The notes: generated by a model not told the origin, from the letters alone. DNA of 64,000 nt from Francisella philomiragia subsp. philomiragia ATCC 25015 (GCF_000156715.1 NZ_DS999312.1:124001-188000), one strand, 5' to 3'. Shown: positions 1 through 8,997, counted from the first letter of the stretch. Program-made: numbers and translations.

Positions 1-350
1 ATAAAGAAAAGTTTATCCCAGTTTTTGATACCTTTATGAGATTTTAGTCTAAACTCAAAGCAAATACCTCTGAAGAGTATCATAACTACTAAAAGTATCG
101 CAGATAAGTAAATCTTAGGGAATATGTAAGCAAATGCGATAGGAAACATCCCATAAAAGCATGCTAAAGCAAAAACTAGCCATGTTTGGTTACCATCCCA
201 AGTCGGTAGTAATATACTCACTGCGATATCTTTTTGATGATCATCAAAAAATGGAAATAGTGACCCCATGCCTAGAGCAAATCCATCTAATACAATATAC
301 AGTAGTAGAGCAAAAGCAATTATAAATAACCAAATTAATCCTAAGTCCAT
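1..350 (-). CDS. cydB: Cytochrome bd ubiquinol oxidase subunit II, C-terminus cut off
   Basis: This is the amino-terminal 116 codons of the second subunit of the bd quinol oxidase, an inner-membrane terminal oxidase that reduces oxygen with quinol electrons. The start is the ATG at 350-348, preceded by a GAGGAGG ribosome site lying inside the end of cydA, with only 2 bases between the genes. The visible protein has the family's opening hydrophobic helix with the LDGFALG signature, a TWDGNQTWL segment and the RGICFEFR motif. The reading frame stays open to the window edge, so the gene continues beyond base 1. Whether a small cydX-type gene follows cannot be seen. Confidence 0.95.
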   Translation of the reverse strand, partial: MDLGLIWLFIIAFALLLYIVLDGFALGMGSLFPFFDDHQKDIAVSILLPTWDGNQTWLVFALACFYGMFPIAFAYIFPKIYLSAILLVVMILFRGICFEFRLKSHKGIKNWDKLFF

Positions 351-352
351 AA

Positions 353-1729
353 TTATTCCTCCTCGCCTGTAGTCTTCTCAACTGATTGGAAGTATGAGTA
401 AGGCATTCTTTCTTCACCACCAGTACTTGGACCACCATTTATAATTCTAAATAAGTATCTAAAATAGAAGAATCCAAATATAACGAAGTAAACAATGATT
501 ATTGCTGCTAATGAGCTAAACACTTGCCAGAAGTTAATGTCACTGACAGAATATTCAGTCCTTAGTATGTTATATACAGTCCAAGGTTGTCTTCCGAATT
601 CTGCAGTGAACCATCCTGTGATGATAGCAACAAAACCTAGTGGTGTAGTTAATGTACAAAGTCTTAGGAACCATTTTGAAGTTTGCAGTTTTTTTCTAGC
701 TAAGAGTATAGTTCCTACCACACCCATAAGTATCATCAGTGTACCAATACCTACCATGATTCTAAAGCTGTAGAATACCACAGCAACTACTGGTCTATCT
801 TTCTCCGGAACAGATTTTAGACCTATTAATTCTCCATCTAATTCATGAGTATTTATCAAAGAAGCAAGCTTAGGAATCTCTATAGAGAATAAGTTCTTTT
901 CTTGTGATTCGCTTGGATATGCAAAGACTACAAAAGGAGCACCTTTTTGTGTATCCCAAACCCCTTCTATAGCTGCTGTTTTGAGTGGTTGATGTTCATG
1001 TACTTCTCTACCTACATCATCGCCTACTGCAAGCTGGCCTACACTCAGGATTAAAATCGAAACTATTGAAAATTTGATGCATGTCTTAGCAAAGCTATGA
1101 TGTTTATCCTTGATAATGTAATAAGCACTAACACCTAATATGACCATTAGAGTACTTAGGTATGCCGCCATAAGCATATGGATATATCTTGGAATCACAG
1201 AAGGATTAAAAATGACATGATACCAACTATAAACTTCAAACTTACCATTGATATAGTTAACGCCATCAGGAGTTTGCATCCAAGAATTAGCTGATAATAT
1301 CCAAAAAGCTGATAACGTCACACCAGCAAATATCGTGAAATTAGCTAGAAAATGAACATATTTGTTAATTCTACCCCAACCAAAAATCATAATACCTAGT
1401 GCTCCAGCCTCTATGAAGAAAGCTGTAAGGACTTCGTAGGTGAAGAGTGATCCAAGTACAGGACCTACTTTTTCGGCGAATCCAGCCCAGTTGGCACCGA
1501 ACTGGAATTCCATGACAATTCCTGATACAACGCCCATACCAAATGTGAGGGCAAATACTTTGGTCCAAAATTTAACAATAGATAAGTATTTATCATTTTT
1601 GGTAATTAGCCATAGCGCTTCAAAGATCATCAGGAATGTCGATAATCCTATACTGAAGGCTGGAAACAAAATATGAAAGCTCACTGTAAAGGCGAACTGT
1701 ATTCTTGATAGTATTTCGACCCAGTACAT
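353..1729 (-). CDS. cydA: Cytochrome bd ubiquinol oxidase subunit I (short Q-loop type)
   Basis: CydA carries the quinol site and the hemes b558, b595 and d of the bd oxidase. Residues matching the known ligands are visible: H19, the E99/E107 pair, H184 (b558) and M325 in the SFRIMVG motif, plus GRQPW near 379-383. At 458 residues it is shorter than the roughly 520-residue E. coli protein; the region between QPLK near 247 and SFRIM is compact, so it has the short Q-loop seen in Bacillus- and CioA-like oxidases. It is the first gene of a two-gene unit with cydB. The sequence alone does not tell whether the enzyme is cyanide-insensitive. Confidence 0.95.
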   Translation of the reverse strand: MYWVEILSRIQFAFTVSFHILFPAFSIGLSTFLMIFEALWLITKNDKYLSIVKFWTKVFALTFGMGVVSGIVMEFQFGANWAGFAEKVGPVLGSLFTYEVLTAFFIEAGALGIMIFGWGRINKYVHFLANFTIFAGVTLSAFWILSANSWMQTPDGVNYINGKFEVYSWYHVIFNPSVIPRYIHMLMAAYLSTLMVILGVSAYYIIKDKHHSFAKTCIKFSIVSILILSVGQLAVGDDVGREVHEHQPLKTAAIEGVWDTQKGAPFVVFAYPSESQEKNLFSIEIPKLASLINTHELDGELIGLKSVPEKDRPVVAVVFYSFRIMVGIGTLMILMGVVGTILLARKKLQTSKWFLRLCTLTTPLGFVAIITGWFTAEFGRQPWTVYNILRTEYSVSDINFWQVFSSLAAIIIVYFVIFGFFYFRYLFRIINGGPSTGGEERMPYSYFQSVEKTTGEEE

Positions 1730-1761
1730 AGAAGAACCTCTGTGTTTTTATTGTTGTCAAA

Positions 1762-1786
1762 ACTAGCTAGATTATATCTTGCTAGT
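1762..1786. promoter_or_regulatory. 25-bp near-perfect palindrome overlapping a putative cydA -10 box
   Basis: The two 11-base arms (1762-1772 and 1776-1786) are inverted repeats with one mismatch around a 3-base centre. On the minus strand the centre contains TATAAT (plus positions 1776 down to 1771), about 42 bases upstream of the cydA start, so a transcript would have a leader of roughly 35 bases. No good -35 box is visible. The placement is what an operator for a dimeric regulator would look like; which regulator is unknown. Confidence 0.4.
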
Positions 1787-1947
1787 AGCTTTTATTATGA
1801 TTTTTAGCTGTAAGGCTAATATACTTAGAATCTCACAATAGCTTGATATTCTCAAGTAACGATAATCTAGATTAAGAAATTGTAATGTTACTTAGCCATA
1901 TTTTGTAAATATAATAATAGATATAATCTAAGATTTGAGGATATCTT

Positions 1948-2829
1948 ATGAAAATATTAATAGCAGGTGGATCTGGGTTTGTAGGTAGAGAGCTATCAAA
2001 GCAATTGAGCTCTAAACATAGATTGACTCTACTTACTAGATCGCAAAAGTCTAAAATTGGATATTATGATGACTTATTAACTTGGTCTGAGCTTGATGAG
2101 ATTGAGATATCTGAGTTTGATATTGTTATAAACTTGTGTGGGTATAATATTGGTCAGAAGCGTTGGAGTAACCCAGTCAAAAACAAAATTATATCCAGTC
2201 GTATTGAACCGACTACTAGATTAGTTGAGTTAATAGGTAATAAGAATATTTGGCTAATTAATGCTAGTGCAATTGGATATTATAATTTCTCTGATATACC
2301 TCAAGATGAAGATAAGCATGATAGAAAGTTTGATAATTTAACTTTTGGCCAACAGGTTGTTGATAGTTGGGAGAAGTGTTTGATAGAGTCTCAACTAACT
2401 AGATATACAATTATGCGCTTTGGAGTGGTTATTGGTAATGGCGGTGTCCTCGAAAAAATGATTCTGCCTGCCAAATTTGGCTTTTTGACAATGTTTGGTA
2501 AAGGACATAATTATATGACTTGGATAAGTGTCCATGATTTATCGAGAGCCGTTGAGTTTATTATAGACAATAAGTTAGATAAAAAAGAAGTCTATAATCT
2601 GACATCGCCTGAAGCTTGCCAGCATAGACAGTTGATAGAGCTTCTAGGTAAGTATCTAGCTAAAAAACGTATAATTAAGATTCCAAGCGTAATGGTTAAG
2701 CTAATGTTTGGTCAGATGGGTGACGAGCTTTTATTATCTAGCCAAAATATAAAACCAACAAAGTTACAAAGCAAAGGTTTTGAGTTTGATGACCCTGAGA
2801 TCTCAAAGGCTCTAGAAAGATATATTTAA
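1948..2829 (+). CDS. TIGR01777-type NAD(P)-dependent epimerase/dehydratase (YfcH-like)
   Basis: The protein of 293 residues is an extended short-chain dehydrogenase. A Rossmann nucleotide-binding motif GGSGFVG sits at residues 7-13, followed by NLCGYNI and the conserved SRIEPTTRLVE stretch, then NASAIGYY, and a C-terminal DUF1731-like tail. The ATG is 6 bases after a GAGGA site. The gene stands alone between cydA (divergent) and the sensor kinase (convergent), and its stop codon overlaps the stop codon of that kinase. Relatives are widespread in bacteria, but a substrate has not been firmly established to my knowledge, so no symbol is given. Confidence 0.85.
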   Translation: MKILIAGGSGFVGRELSKQLSSKHRLTLLTRSQKSKIGYYDDLLTWSELDEIEISEFDIVINLCGYNIGQKRWSNPVKNKIISSRIEPTTRLVELIGNKNIWLINASAIGYYNFSDIPQDEDKHDRKFDNLTFGQQVVDSWEKCLIESQLTRYTIMRFGVVIGNGGVLEKMILPAKFGFLTMFGKGHNYMTWISVHDLSRAVEFIIDNKLDKKEVYNLTSPEACQHRQLIELLGKYLAKKRIIKIPSVMVKLMFGQMGDELLLSSQNIKPTKLQSKGFEFDDPEISKALERYI

Positions 2830-4271
2830 TCCTCTTGTTTATGCTCAATAGGGATTTTCACTGTAACAGTTATACCTTTACCATCAGTATTATTCTGTGC
2901 AAATATCTTACCATCATGGAGTCTTACGATTTCAGAAACTATTGCTAATCCAAGTCCACTTCCTTCTTCACCTGTACCTGTTTCTCGATAGAATCTATCA
3001 AAAATACGTTCGATATTTTCAGGAGGTACACCTATACCATTATCTTTAATTTCAACAACGATATTATCATCCTTTTGGAAAGAGTGTATCTCAACGAGTC
3101 CACCATCGGGAGTATATTTAATAGCATTAGATATCAAGTTTTTGAACATTATTCCTAATAGATATTCATTACTATAACAATATAACTGCTCTTGTGAAGG
3201 GTAGAAGGCAATCTCTATATTTTTTTCGATGGCTTTAATGGCATTGTCAGCAATAAATGTCTCAAGAACAGTATTTATCATAAGTTTTTTACCAAATGTA
3301 ATTTGTTCATTTGGCTGGATTCTACTTAATGTTAATAATTGATCAATAATATGAGAGTATCTATTTGTTGAGCTTTTGATTCTCTCTAGCTTTTGTTTGA
3401 TTTCATTTATATCATCAGAAGCAAGTGCTATTTCTACCAAGGTTTTGACTCCAGCAATTGGAGTCTTAAGTTCATGCGCAGCATCCCCTGAGAATCGTTT
3501 TTCTCTTTCTAAAGTTGCATGGAATTTTTCTATTAAGGAGTTGATTTGTTCAACGATAGATTTTATCTCAAAAGGTATGATATCTTCATTAAGTTTTTCA
3601 TTTTTGCGAGGATTAATCTTTGCTACACGTTTGTTTATCCTTTCTAATGGATCGAGAGCTGTTTTTAATATATAGTAAATAAATCCAATAAGAATTATAT
3701 AAATCGATGCTAGAAGTATTGCAAATTTAAAGATAATTTGACGAGAGAGTTTATCTTTATCTGCATTATTTACAAATACGGTTATTACATCGCCATTGTC
3801 AGTTCTTAGCGTATAAGTATACCAATGTTTTTGAGCACCATCATTATCAGTATAAATCCACTCAAAGCCTGTTGTAGAAGTAATCCCATCATAGTTTTTA
3901 TGGAATGATGGTAGATTTGATGTTTTTAAAAGTAACTTCTTATGCTTTCTGTCATAAACAATAAAGCCAACGCTTTCATTATAGTTTTTAATATTTAAAA
4001 ATGACGATGATATTTTATTAACGATCATATCTGTAGTATTTTCATCATCTTCTAAAGGATATATCTTTAGGACAGTTTCAATAACTTGAGCAGCTGTCTT
4101 AAGTTGATAGTTAAAAAGAGAGTTATTCTGATGCTTAACTTGATAGAAACTAAAAATAGATATAACAAGCATAAAAATAGCAAAGAAACTTGCGAAAGAA
4201 ACTACAAGAAAACTTAAAATAGAGCTTTCTTTTTTATTCTTAAAAAACATGCTAAACAGAAATTTAAACAT
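2826..4271 (-). CDS. qseC: Membrane sensor histidine kinase, QseC-like, without adjacent response regulator
   Basis: This is a 481-residue two-component sensor kinase of the inner membrane. Two hydrophobic segments near 19-43 and 180-202 bracket a periplasmic sensing region of about 135 residues. A HAMP-like linker follows, then the H-box with phospho-acceptor H266 in DAAHELKTP, the N-box NLISNAIKYTP near 378-388, the G1 box DNGIGVPP and the G2 box GSGLGLAI. The sequence around H266 resembles E. coli QseC (DAAHELRSP). No response regulator gene is next to it, so the partner is encoded elsewhere; in Francisella, PmrA has been reported as a partner of such orphan kinases. The symbol is by resemblance and known Francisella naming. 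Confidence 0.8.
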   Translation of the reverse strand: MFKFLFSMFFKNKKESSILSFLVVSFASFFAIFMLVISIFSFYQVKHQNNSLFNYQLKTAAQVIETVLKIYPLEDDENTTDMIVNKISSSFLNIKNYNESVGFIVYDRKHKKLLLKTSNLPSFHKNYDGITSTTGFEWIYTDNDGAQKHWYTYTLRTDNGDVITVFVNNADKDKLSRQIIFKFAILLASIYIILIGFIYYILKTALDPLERINKRVAKINPRKNEKLNEDIIPFEIKSIVEQINSLIEKFHATLEREKRFSGDAAHELKTPIAGVKTLVEIALASDDINEIKQKLERIKSSTNRYSHIIDQLLTLSRIQPNEQITFGKKLMINTVLETFIADNAIKAIEKNIEIAFYPSQEQLYCYSNEYLLGIMFKNLISNAIKYTPDGGLVEIHSFQKDDNIVVEIKDNGIGVPPENIERIFDRFYRETGTGEEGSGLGLAIVSEIVRLHDGKIFAQNNTDGKGITVTVKIPIEHKQED

Positions 4272-4321
4272 TCAGTAAAATAATTATAATCAATTTTGAA
4301 TTTTATTATTAGTTTTATAAT

Positions 4322-4330
4322 TGTTATAAT
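4322..4330 (+). promoter_or_regulatory. Extended -10 promoter element
   Basis: A TG, one base, then a perfect TATAAT (4325-4330) form an extended -10 box 28 bases before the ATG of the hydrolase gene at 4358. No convincing -35 hexamer is present at normal spacing, which extended -10 promoters tolerate. It probably starts the transcript of the three genes that follow. Confidence 0.45.
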
Positions 4331-4357
4331 CGAATATTATTTATAGATAATAGCGAT

Positions 4358-5317
4358 ATGGTTTTATTGGATAGCATAAATAAAGTAGTTGAGCCTTTTT
4401 ATACTAAGTATTATGAGGCAGCTACTCTATATTTCTACACTAAGGAAGATTTGAAGTTTGACTTAGTCATTACATGTCCTCATGCAGAGTTAGGTAAAGA
4501 CTTTATTGAGTTAGACTTTCCTGCTATTGGACAGCTTATTAAACTCAATAAAGAAGAGTTGGACGACTTTTTAGCAATAGAATGTGATTTTGGTACACAT
4601 GAGCTTGCTCAAGCAATAGCACAAAGACTGTATTCTGAGTATGGGCTATATACCCTTATCGCTGAGCCTTCTTTTCCTCGCTCTATACTTGATGCAGGAA
4701 GACTATATCCAAACTGTATAAGAAATATTATTGACTATGAACAGCATATTGAGCTAAAACAAGAGTTAATGAAGCTATTTGATAAATACATGCAGAAATT
4801 ATGTCATATAGTAGCTGTTGCCAAGACCTACAATGCAGTTGCAATAGATTTACATACGATGTCTAGCTATTCGCCAAATGTAGTACAAGAAAGGTATTCA
4901 GAGGCTGTTATAGAAACCCCAGAGACATTAAAAAGATATATAGAGCTATATAAAAATGCTCACAAAGAGGGTGAAAAAAGAGTTACAGAACTCTTTACGG
5001 GAGATGCTCGCAATGGGATATTTGCCTCCAAAGACTTGATTGAATCTCTATCTCATGAATTAAAGCAAATTGGTATTGATGTAGAGTATGACAAGCCGTA
5101 TATATTAGCGGAGCATTTGGTGGCACATTATCTTGTGTGTGAGCTTGAGGCAGTTTGTATCGATATACCAAAAGATCTGCTGTCTAAAACAACAACTGCT
5201 GATGGGCATTATGATATAGCTAATTTGGAAGTAGATCGACATAAATTAGCATCGATGGCGGACGCATTTGCTAAAGCTGTAGCGTATAAGCGGCAGAAAC
5301 AACTAATAGGAGCTTAA
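4358..5317 (+). CDS. N-formylglutamate amidohydrolase-like zinc hydrolase
   Basis: The 319-residue product resembles the FGase (HutG-type) fold. Visible family-like elements are PH at 41-42 in TCPHAELG, DFGTH at 77-81, RSILDAGR at 108-115 (the place of the family's R-x-x-x-D-x-N-R motif) and DLHTMSSYSP at 164-173, whose Asp and His would bind metal. No signal peptide is seen, so it acts in the cytoplasm. No histidine-degradation gene is nearby; instead an ATP-grasp ligase follows after 3 bases, which suggests an amide- or peptide-bond substrate handled by the pair. The ribosome site before the ATG is weak. The family call is moderate, the substrate unknown. Confidence 0.6.
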   Translation: MVLLDSINKVVEPFYTKYYEAATLYFYTKEDLKFDLVITCPHAELGKDFIELDFPAIGQLIKLNKEELDDFLAIECDFGTHELAQAIAQRLYSEYGLYTLIAEPSFPRSILDAGRLYPNCIRNIIDYEQHIELKQELMKLFDKYMQKLCHIVAVAKTYNAVAIDLHTMSSYSPNVVQERYSEAVIETPETLKRYIELYKNAHKEGEKRVTELFTGDARNGIFASKDLIESLSHELKQIGIDVEYDKPYILAEHLVAHYLVCELEAVCIDIPKDLLSKTTTADGHYDIANLEVDRHKLASMADAFAKAVAYKRQKQLIGA

Positions 5318-5320
5318 AAT

Positions 5321-6601
5321 ATGGCAATAAAAAAGACAAATGCTGTCTCTGAGAGAATATGGGGTAAAAAAGCTATTCATATACCTAATACAACAGATAT
5401 ATATGGCGCAGATTTAGTAAGTTCATTTGTAAATAAATATGTTACACGTACATTATGTTTGCTTGCAAAAGATCACAAAATTATCCTACCTAAAAAGACA
5501 CAGAGTGAAGTTGAGAAAATTGTTAGTTATTTTAATAATATTGGTCTTACGTATATAACTATGGATAACTTTATATTCTTAGATAAGTTGATGGAGCATT
5601 ATAGATTATCTACTATAGTTATGAACTATGCTGATCAGATTCCTGAGTTTAGTGATTCTGAATATACACATATTGTGCCATTTACAGCAGCTACTGCAAT
5701 CGAATTGATCGGAATCAAGCACAATAAAAACTATGGATTATCAGAAGCATTATCACAGTTTTTGAATGATAAATCATTCCTTAGACAAATGTTACACGAT
5801 AAGGGAATATTGGTTCCTAGTGTTAATATTGTATCTACTATTAGTGATGATGATTATGTGAAAAGAGCGTTAGAAATATATCGTGATTATGAGAACAAAG
5901 GTATCTATGAATGTGCTGTAATTATGCCTCGAGCTTGTTCTGGGTATGGTATCCATAGATTTGAAAGCGAGAAAGAATTAAGAGATATCCTAAAGCTTAT
6001 GCATAGAGTCGAAGTGTTTATGATTGACCCGTGGCTTGATAATTTAGGTTCTCCAGCATTCCAAGTGAGTATTGCAGACAAAAAAGAGGATGATGTTTGC
6101 TTGGGGCTAAGTGATCAAATGCTTGATGGTCAGACACATCTAGGTAATAAATATAAGTCAAAGTTTAGTGAGGAACCAGCTGTTATAGAACTTTGTGATC
6201 AAATGACAGAAATTCTTCGTGATATGGGTGCTAGAGGGGTGGTAGGTGTTGATCTTCTTATTCGTGAAATTAATGGTCAAATAGTTCCTTATGTACTAGA
6301 AGTTAATGCTAGACAAACAGGCGCAATATATGCTGGCTTCTTGGCTTATGAATTACGCAGTGGTGAGCATAAGCCTTGGGTTGGACATAATAATGTACTT
6401 GTCCCTAAAGGTTCTACTATAGATGATTATTATCAGTATCTTAAAGATAATGGTATTGACTATACTTATGGTGATAGTGAAGGTGTAATTATAACTTGTA
6501 TTGGCAATCTTGATTTAAATAACAAAGTTATGATTTTGGTGCTTGCTGATACTGATGAACGTCTTAATGAGATTCTTAACATAGCAACATCTTTTGAATA
6601 A
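5321..6601 (+). CDS. ATP-grasp domain carboxylate-amine ligase, substrate unknown
   Basis: ATP-grasp enzymes join a carboxylate to an amine or thiol through an acyl-phosphate. In this 426-residue protein the ATP-grasp core lies at about 150-345: a flexible nucleotide loop PRACSGYGI at 203-211, and the metal-binding strands VGVDLLI at 308-314 and YVLEVNARQTG at 324-334 with D311, E327 and N329 as likely Mg-ATP ligands. The first 140 residues look like a preATP-grasp region and the last 80 like a small C-terminal domain. It begins 3 bases after the hydrolase stop, so the two are almost certainly translated from one message. No carrier protein or other biosynthetic gene is nearby to identify the product. 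Confidence 0.8.
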   Translation: MAIKKTNAVSERIWGKKAIHIPNTTDIYGADLVSSFVNKYVTRTLCLLAKDHKIILPKKTQSEVEKIVSYFNNIGLTYITMDNFIFLDKLMEHYRLSTIVMNYADQIPEFSDSEYTHIVPFTAATAIELIGIKHNKNYGLSEALSQFLNDKSFLRQMLHDKGILVPSVNIVSTISDDDYVKRALEIYRDYENKGIYECAVIMPRACSGYGIHRFESEKELRDILKLMHRVEVFMIDPWLDNLGSPAFQVSIADKKEDDVCLGLSDQMLDGQTHLGNKYKSKFSEEPAVIELCDQMTEILRDMGARGVVGVDLLIREINGQIVPYVLEVNARQTGAIYAGFLAYELRSGEHKPWVGHNNVLVPKGSTIDDYYQYLKDNGIDYTYGDSEGVIITCIGNLDLNNKVMILVLADTDERLNEILNIATSFE

Positions 6602-6667
6602 ATATCTTTATTATCTCTATATCTTATTTATAATCTTAACTATCTTTTACAAAATTTGGTGAGAGCT

Positions 6668-7618
6668 TTGAATAAAATACCAATAGGGGTTAGCAGCTGT
6701 TTAGTAGGCAATAATGTTCGATATAATGGCGGTAATTGTCATAAATCATATATTACTGGCATATATGCTGAGTATTTTGATTATAAGATAGTATGTCCTG
6801 AGGTTGCTGCAGGTTTAGGTGTTCCAAGACCTACTTTGTTTTTAGTTGAAGATATTCAGAAAAGTATTTTATCCGTAAAAACTAATAAGACTAATAATGA
6901 TGTTACAGATAAAATACAGAAAGCTGTCGATATGCTTATATCAAAGCTTGATAATGTTTATGGCTTTATCTTGAAGGCAAAATCCCCAAGTTGTGGAGTT
7001 GAGACAGCACGAGTTTTTGACGAAAATCATGGTTATACAGGCATAAAAGCAGATGGTCTTTTTGTTAGGGCATTGAGAGAGTATGATCCTCTTTTGCCGA
7101 TTGAAGATGATGGTAAATTAACAGATAGAACATTACGAGATCACTTCCTGCGTAAGGTATTTTGTTACCATAGTCTTAAAACTGAGTTTATGGCTTGTTC
7201 TAATATTACTCAAATGATGGAATACCATTCAAAGCATAAAGTGTTATTGCGTATGCACAATAACAAAGTCAAGAAAGAACTTGGTAATATGCTCTCAGAA
7301 GCAGGCAATAAAGTTAATATTGAGACTATTAAATACAGGTATATAGAACTTTTTATGCAAGCAATAGCTAAGCCAGCTAAAAGAGGGGCCCACTATATGG
7401 CACTTCAGAATGTTCTTAGAGAAATAAATAAAAAAATTTCCAAGGCGCAAAGACAGTATTTACAGGAATTACTCAATAAATATCGTGATTGTAAGATTTC
7501 TTGGGAAGTACCTGTTAGTGTAATAAGAATGTATCTAATAGAGTTAGATATACCCTATCTAGAGAAGCAGAGCTACTTAAACCCGTATCCAGAAAATTTA
7601 AATTATATAGAAGATTAA
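6668..7618 (+). CDS. DUF523-DUF1722 fusion protein (TudS-like N-terminus)
   Basis: The N-terminal half carries the DUF523 signature: SSCLVGNNVRYNGG, CPEVAAGLGVPRP and KAKSPSCG. The three cysteines in these motifs correspond to those that hold a [4Fe-4S] cluster in TudS thiouracil desulfidase, a DUF523 protein. The C-terminal half (about 170-310) matches DUF1722 (YbgA-like). No ATG lies near the conserved start; I chose the TTG at 6668, which follows a GGTGAGAG ribosome site by 3-4 bases; GTG at 6659 is an alternative. It lies 66 bases after the ATP-grasp gene on the same strand. A desulfurizing or tRNA/nucleobase repair role is inferred, not shown. Confidence 0.8.
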   Translation: MNKIPIGVSSCLVGNNVRYNGGNCHKSYITGIYAEYFDYKIVCPEVAAGLGVPRPTLFLVEDIQKSILSVKTNKTNNDVTDKIQKAVDMLISKLDNVYGFILKAKSPSCGVETARVFDENHGYTGIKADGLFVRALREYDPLLPIEDDGKLTDRTLRDHFLRKVFCYHSLKTEFMACSNITQMMEYHSKHKVLLRMHNNKVKKELGNMLSEAGNKVNIETIKYRYIELFMQAIAKPAKRGAHYMALQNVLREINKKISKAQRQYLQELLNKYRDCKISWEVPVSVIRMYLIELDIPYLEKQSYLNPYPENLNYIED

Positions 7619-7630
7619 AGAGCTATTATA

Positions 7631-8911
7631 TTAGTGATTAAGATCAGCATCTATTTCTTTAGGAATAATCATAGCGATTGGAAGACAAGCTAATAAAAAT
7701 ACTATTACCATATCAAGAGCATTTTGATAACTTGTAATTGTGTATATTGAAGTTGAGTCTCCAATAAGTGTCCCAAAATGAGTAAGTATATATCCTACTA
7801 ATGGTAGTAATATGATAGGTATAAAATTATTTATCATATTTACACCAGCTGTTGCAGAACCAGCGGTCCCTTTTGGAGATATTATTTTAGCTATACCAAA
7901 TGTAACCGCTTGAGGTCCAGCTGCAGCACCAAGTAAGAAGTATAACAGAGTGAATACTGATAAATTCATAGGGATATACAGAATGATAGCTAAAATAACA
8001 GCAAGAGATACTATGCTCAGAATCAGCATACGACGATATCTATTTGTTAGCGAAGCTACAATCGCTGCTATTGTGAAGCCTACCGCAGCACCAATAAATA
8101 ATACACCATTGATATGAGACGCAGTTTCTTGGTCAAGACCAAATTTAGCTTGGATTAGACCAACACCCCACAAAGAGCCTAGAACATTAATTGGTATAAA
8201 TAATACAGCACCAATTATGCTTGCTGACCAAAATTTTGTATTGCAGAAGATTTTAAAAACTTTAGCGATAGTTTCTTTAAAGTTAGCTTCACTTAAGTGA
8301 GTAAATTTCTGAACATGTTTTGGATTATCACGAATAAATAGAACTATTAGAAGTAATATTCCAACACCAATATATGTAAACACAGAATTACCTTCTTTCC
8401 ATCCTAATTCGGAAACTAAGCTAGATAACATGGTATCAGTGACTAAACCACCTAAGATTCCAACAACAGTAGCAAAACCTATAAATGTTGAAAAAAGTCT
8501 TTCTGGTAGCCACATTGCAGCCATTTTAGCGGCACCAATAAATCCAAAAGCAGAGCCTATACCCATAAATATTCTACCAATATAAGCAATTTCATAATCA
8601 TTTGTCGCAGAAAATAAGTAGTTACCAAGAACACAGAATGCTGTAGCAATACTAATTACTACTTTACGATTATACTTGTCTAAAAGCACACCTGCGGGAA
8701 TTTGCATTATCGTATAAGATATAAAGTATGCTGAGGATAACATTCCAAGTTGTGTGTGGCTGATACCAAAATCACGAATTAAGTCATCTCCCATTACACC
8801 GGGAGCTGCTCTAATAAAAAAGTCATAACTATAATTAAGAGTCGCGATTAAACATATTACCCATGCTAAAGTAGCCAGTAGTTTGGTTTGAGGAAGGTGA
8901 CTTTTGCTCAT
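7631..8911 (-). CDS. Major facilitator superfamily transporter (Francisella Pht-like family)
   Basis: This 426-residue inner-membrane carrier has the usual twelve hydrophobic segments. Between segments 2 and 3 is the MFS motif A variant GVLLDKYNRKVV, preceded by LMQIPAG-like sequence (IMQIPAG). The opening YDFFIRAAPG and the IPAG...LLD pattern are shared with two other carriers in this window (38547-39749 and 40605-41840), so they form one paralogous family, comparable to the phagosomal transporter family of Francisella and Legionella, whose members import amino acids or nucleosides. Substrate cannot be read from sequence. It is convergent with the DUF523 gene and lies 86 bases downstream of the RND pump. 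Confidence 0.85.
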   Translation of the reverse strand: MSKSHLPQTKLLATLAWVICLIATLNYSYDFFIRAAPGVMGDDLIRDFGISHTQLGMLSSAYFISYTIMQIPAGVLLDKYNRKVVISIATAFCVLGNYLFSATNDYEIAYIGRIFMGIGSAFGFIGAAKMAAMWLPERLFSTFIGFATVVGILGGLVTDTMLSSLVSELGWKEGNSVFTYIGVGILLLIVLFIRDNPKHVQKFTHLSEANFKETIAKVFKIFCNTKFWSASIIGAVLFIPINVLGSLWGVGLIQAKFGLDQETASHINGVLFIGAAVGFTIAAIVASLTNRYRRMLILSIVSLAVILAIILYIPMNLSVFTLLYFLLGAAAGPQAVTFGIAKIISPKGTAGSATAGVNMINNFIPIILLPLVGYILTHFGTLIGDSTSIYTITSYQNALDMVIVFLLACLPIAMIIPKEIDADLNH

Positions 8912-8997
8912 TTTGGAAATTTTATAAATTTGAACATAATTTTTAGTCTATCAAAAAAAATATAAATTTACTAATAACAAAAGATGTTATTAAGTAA

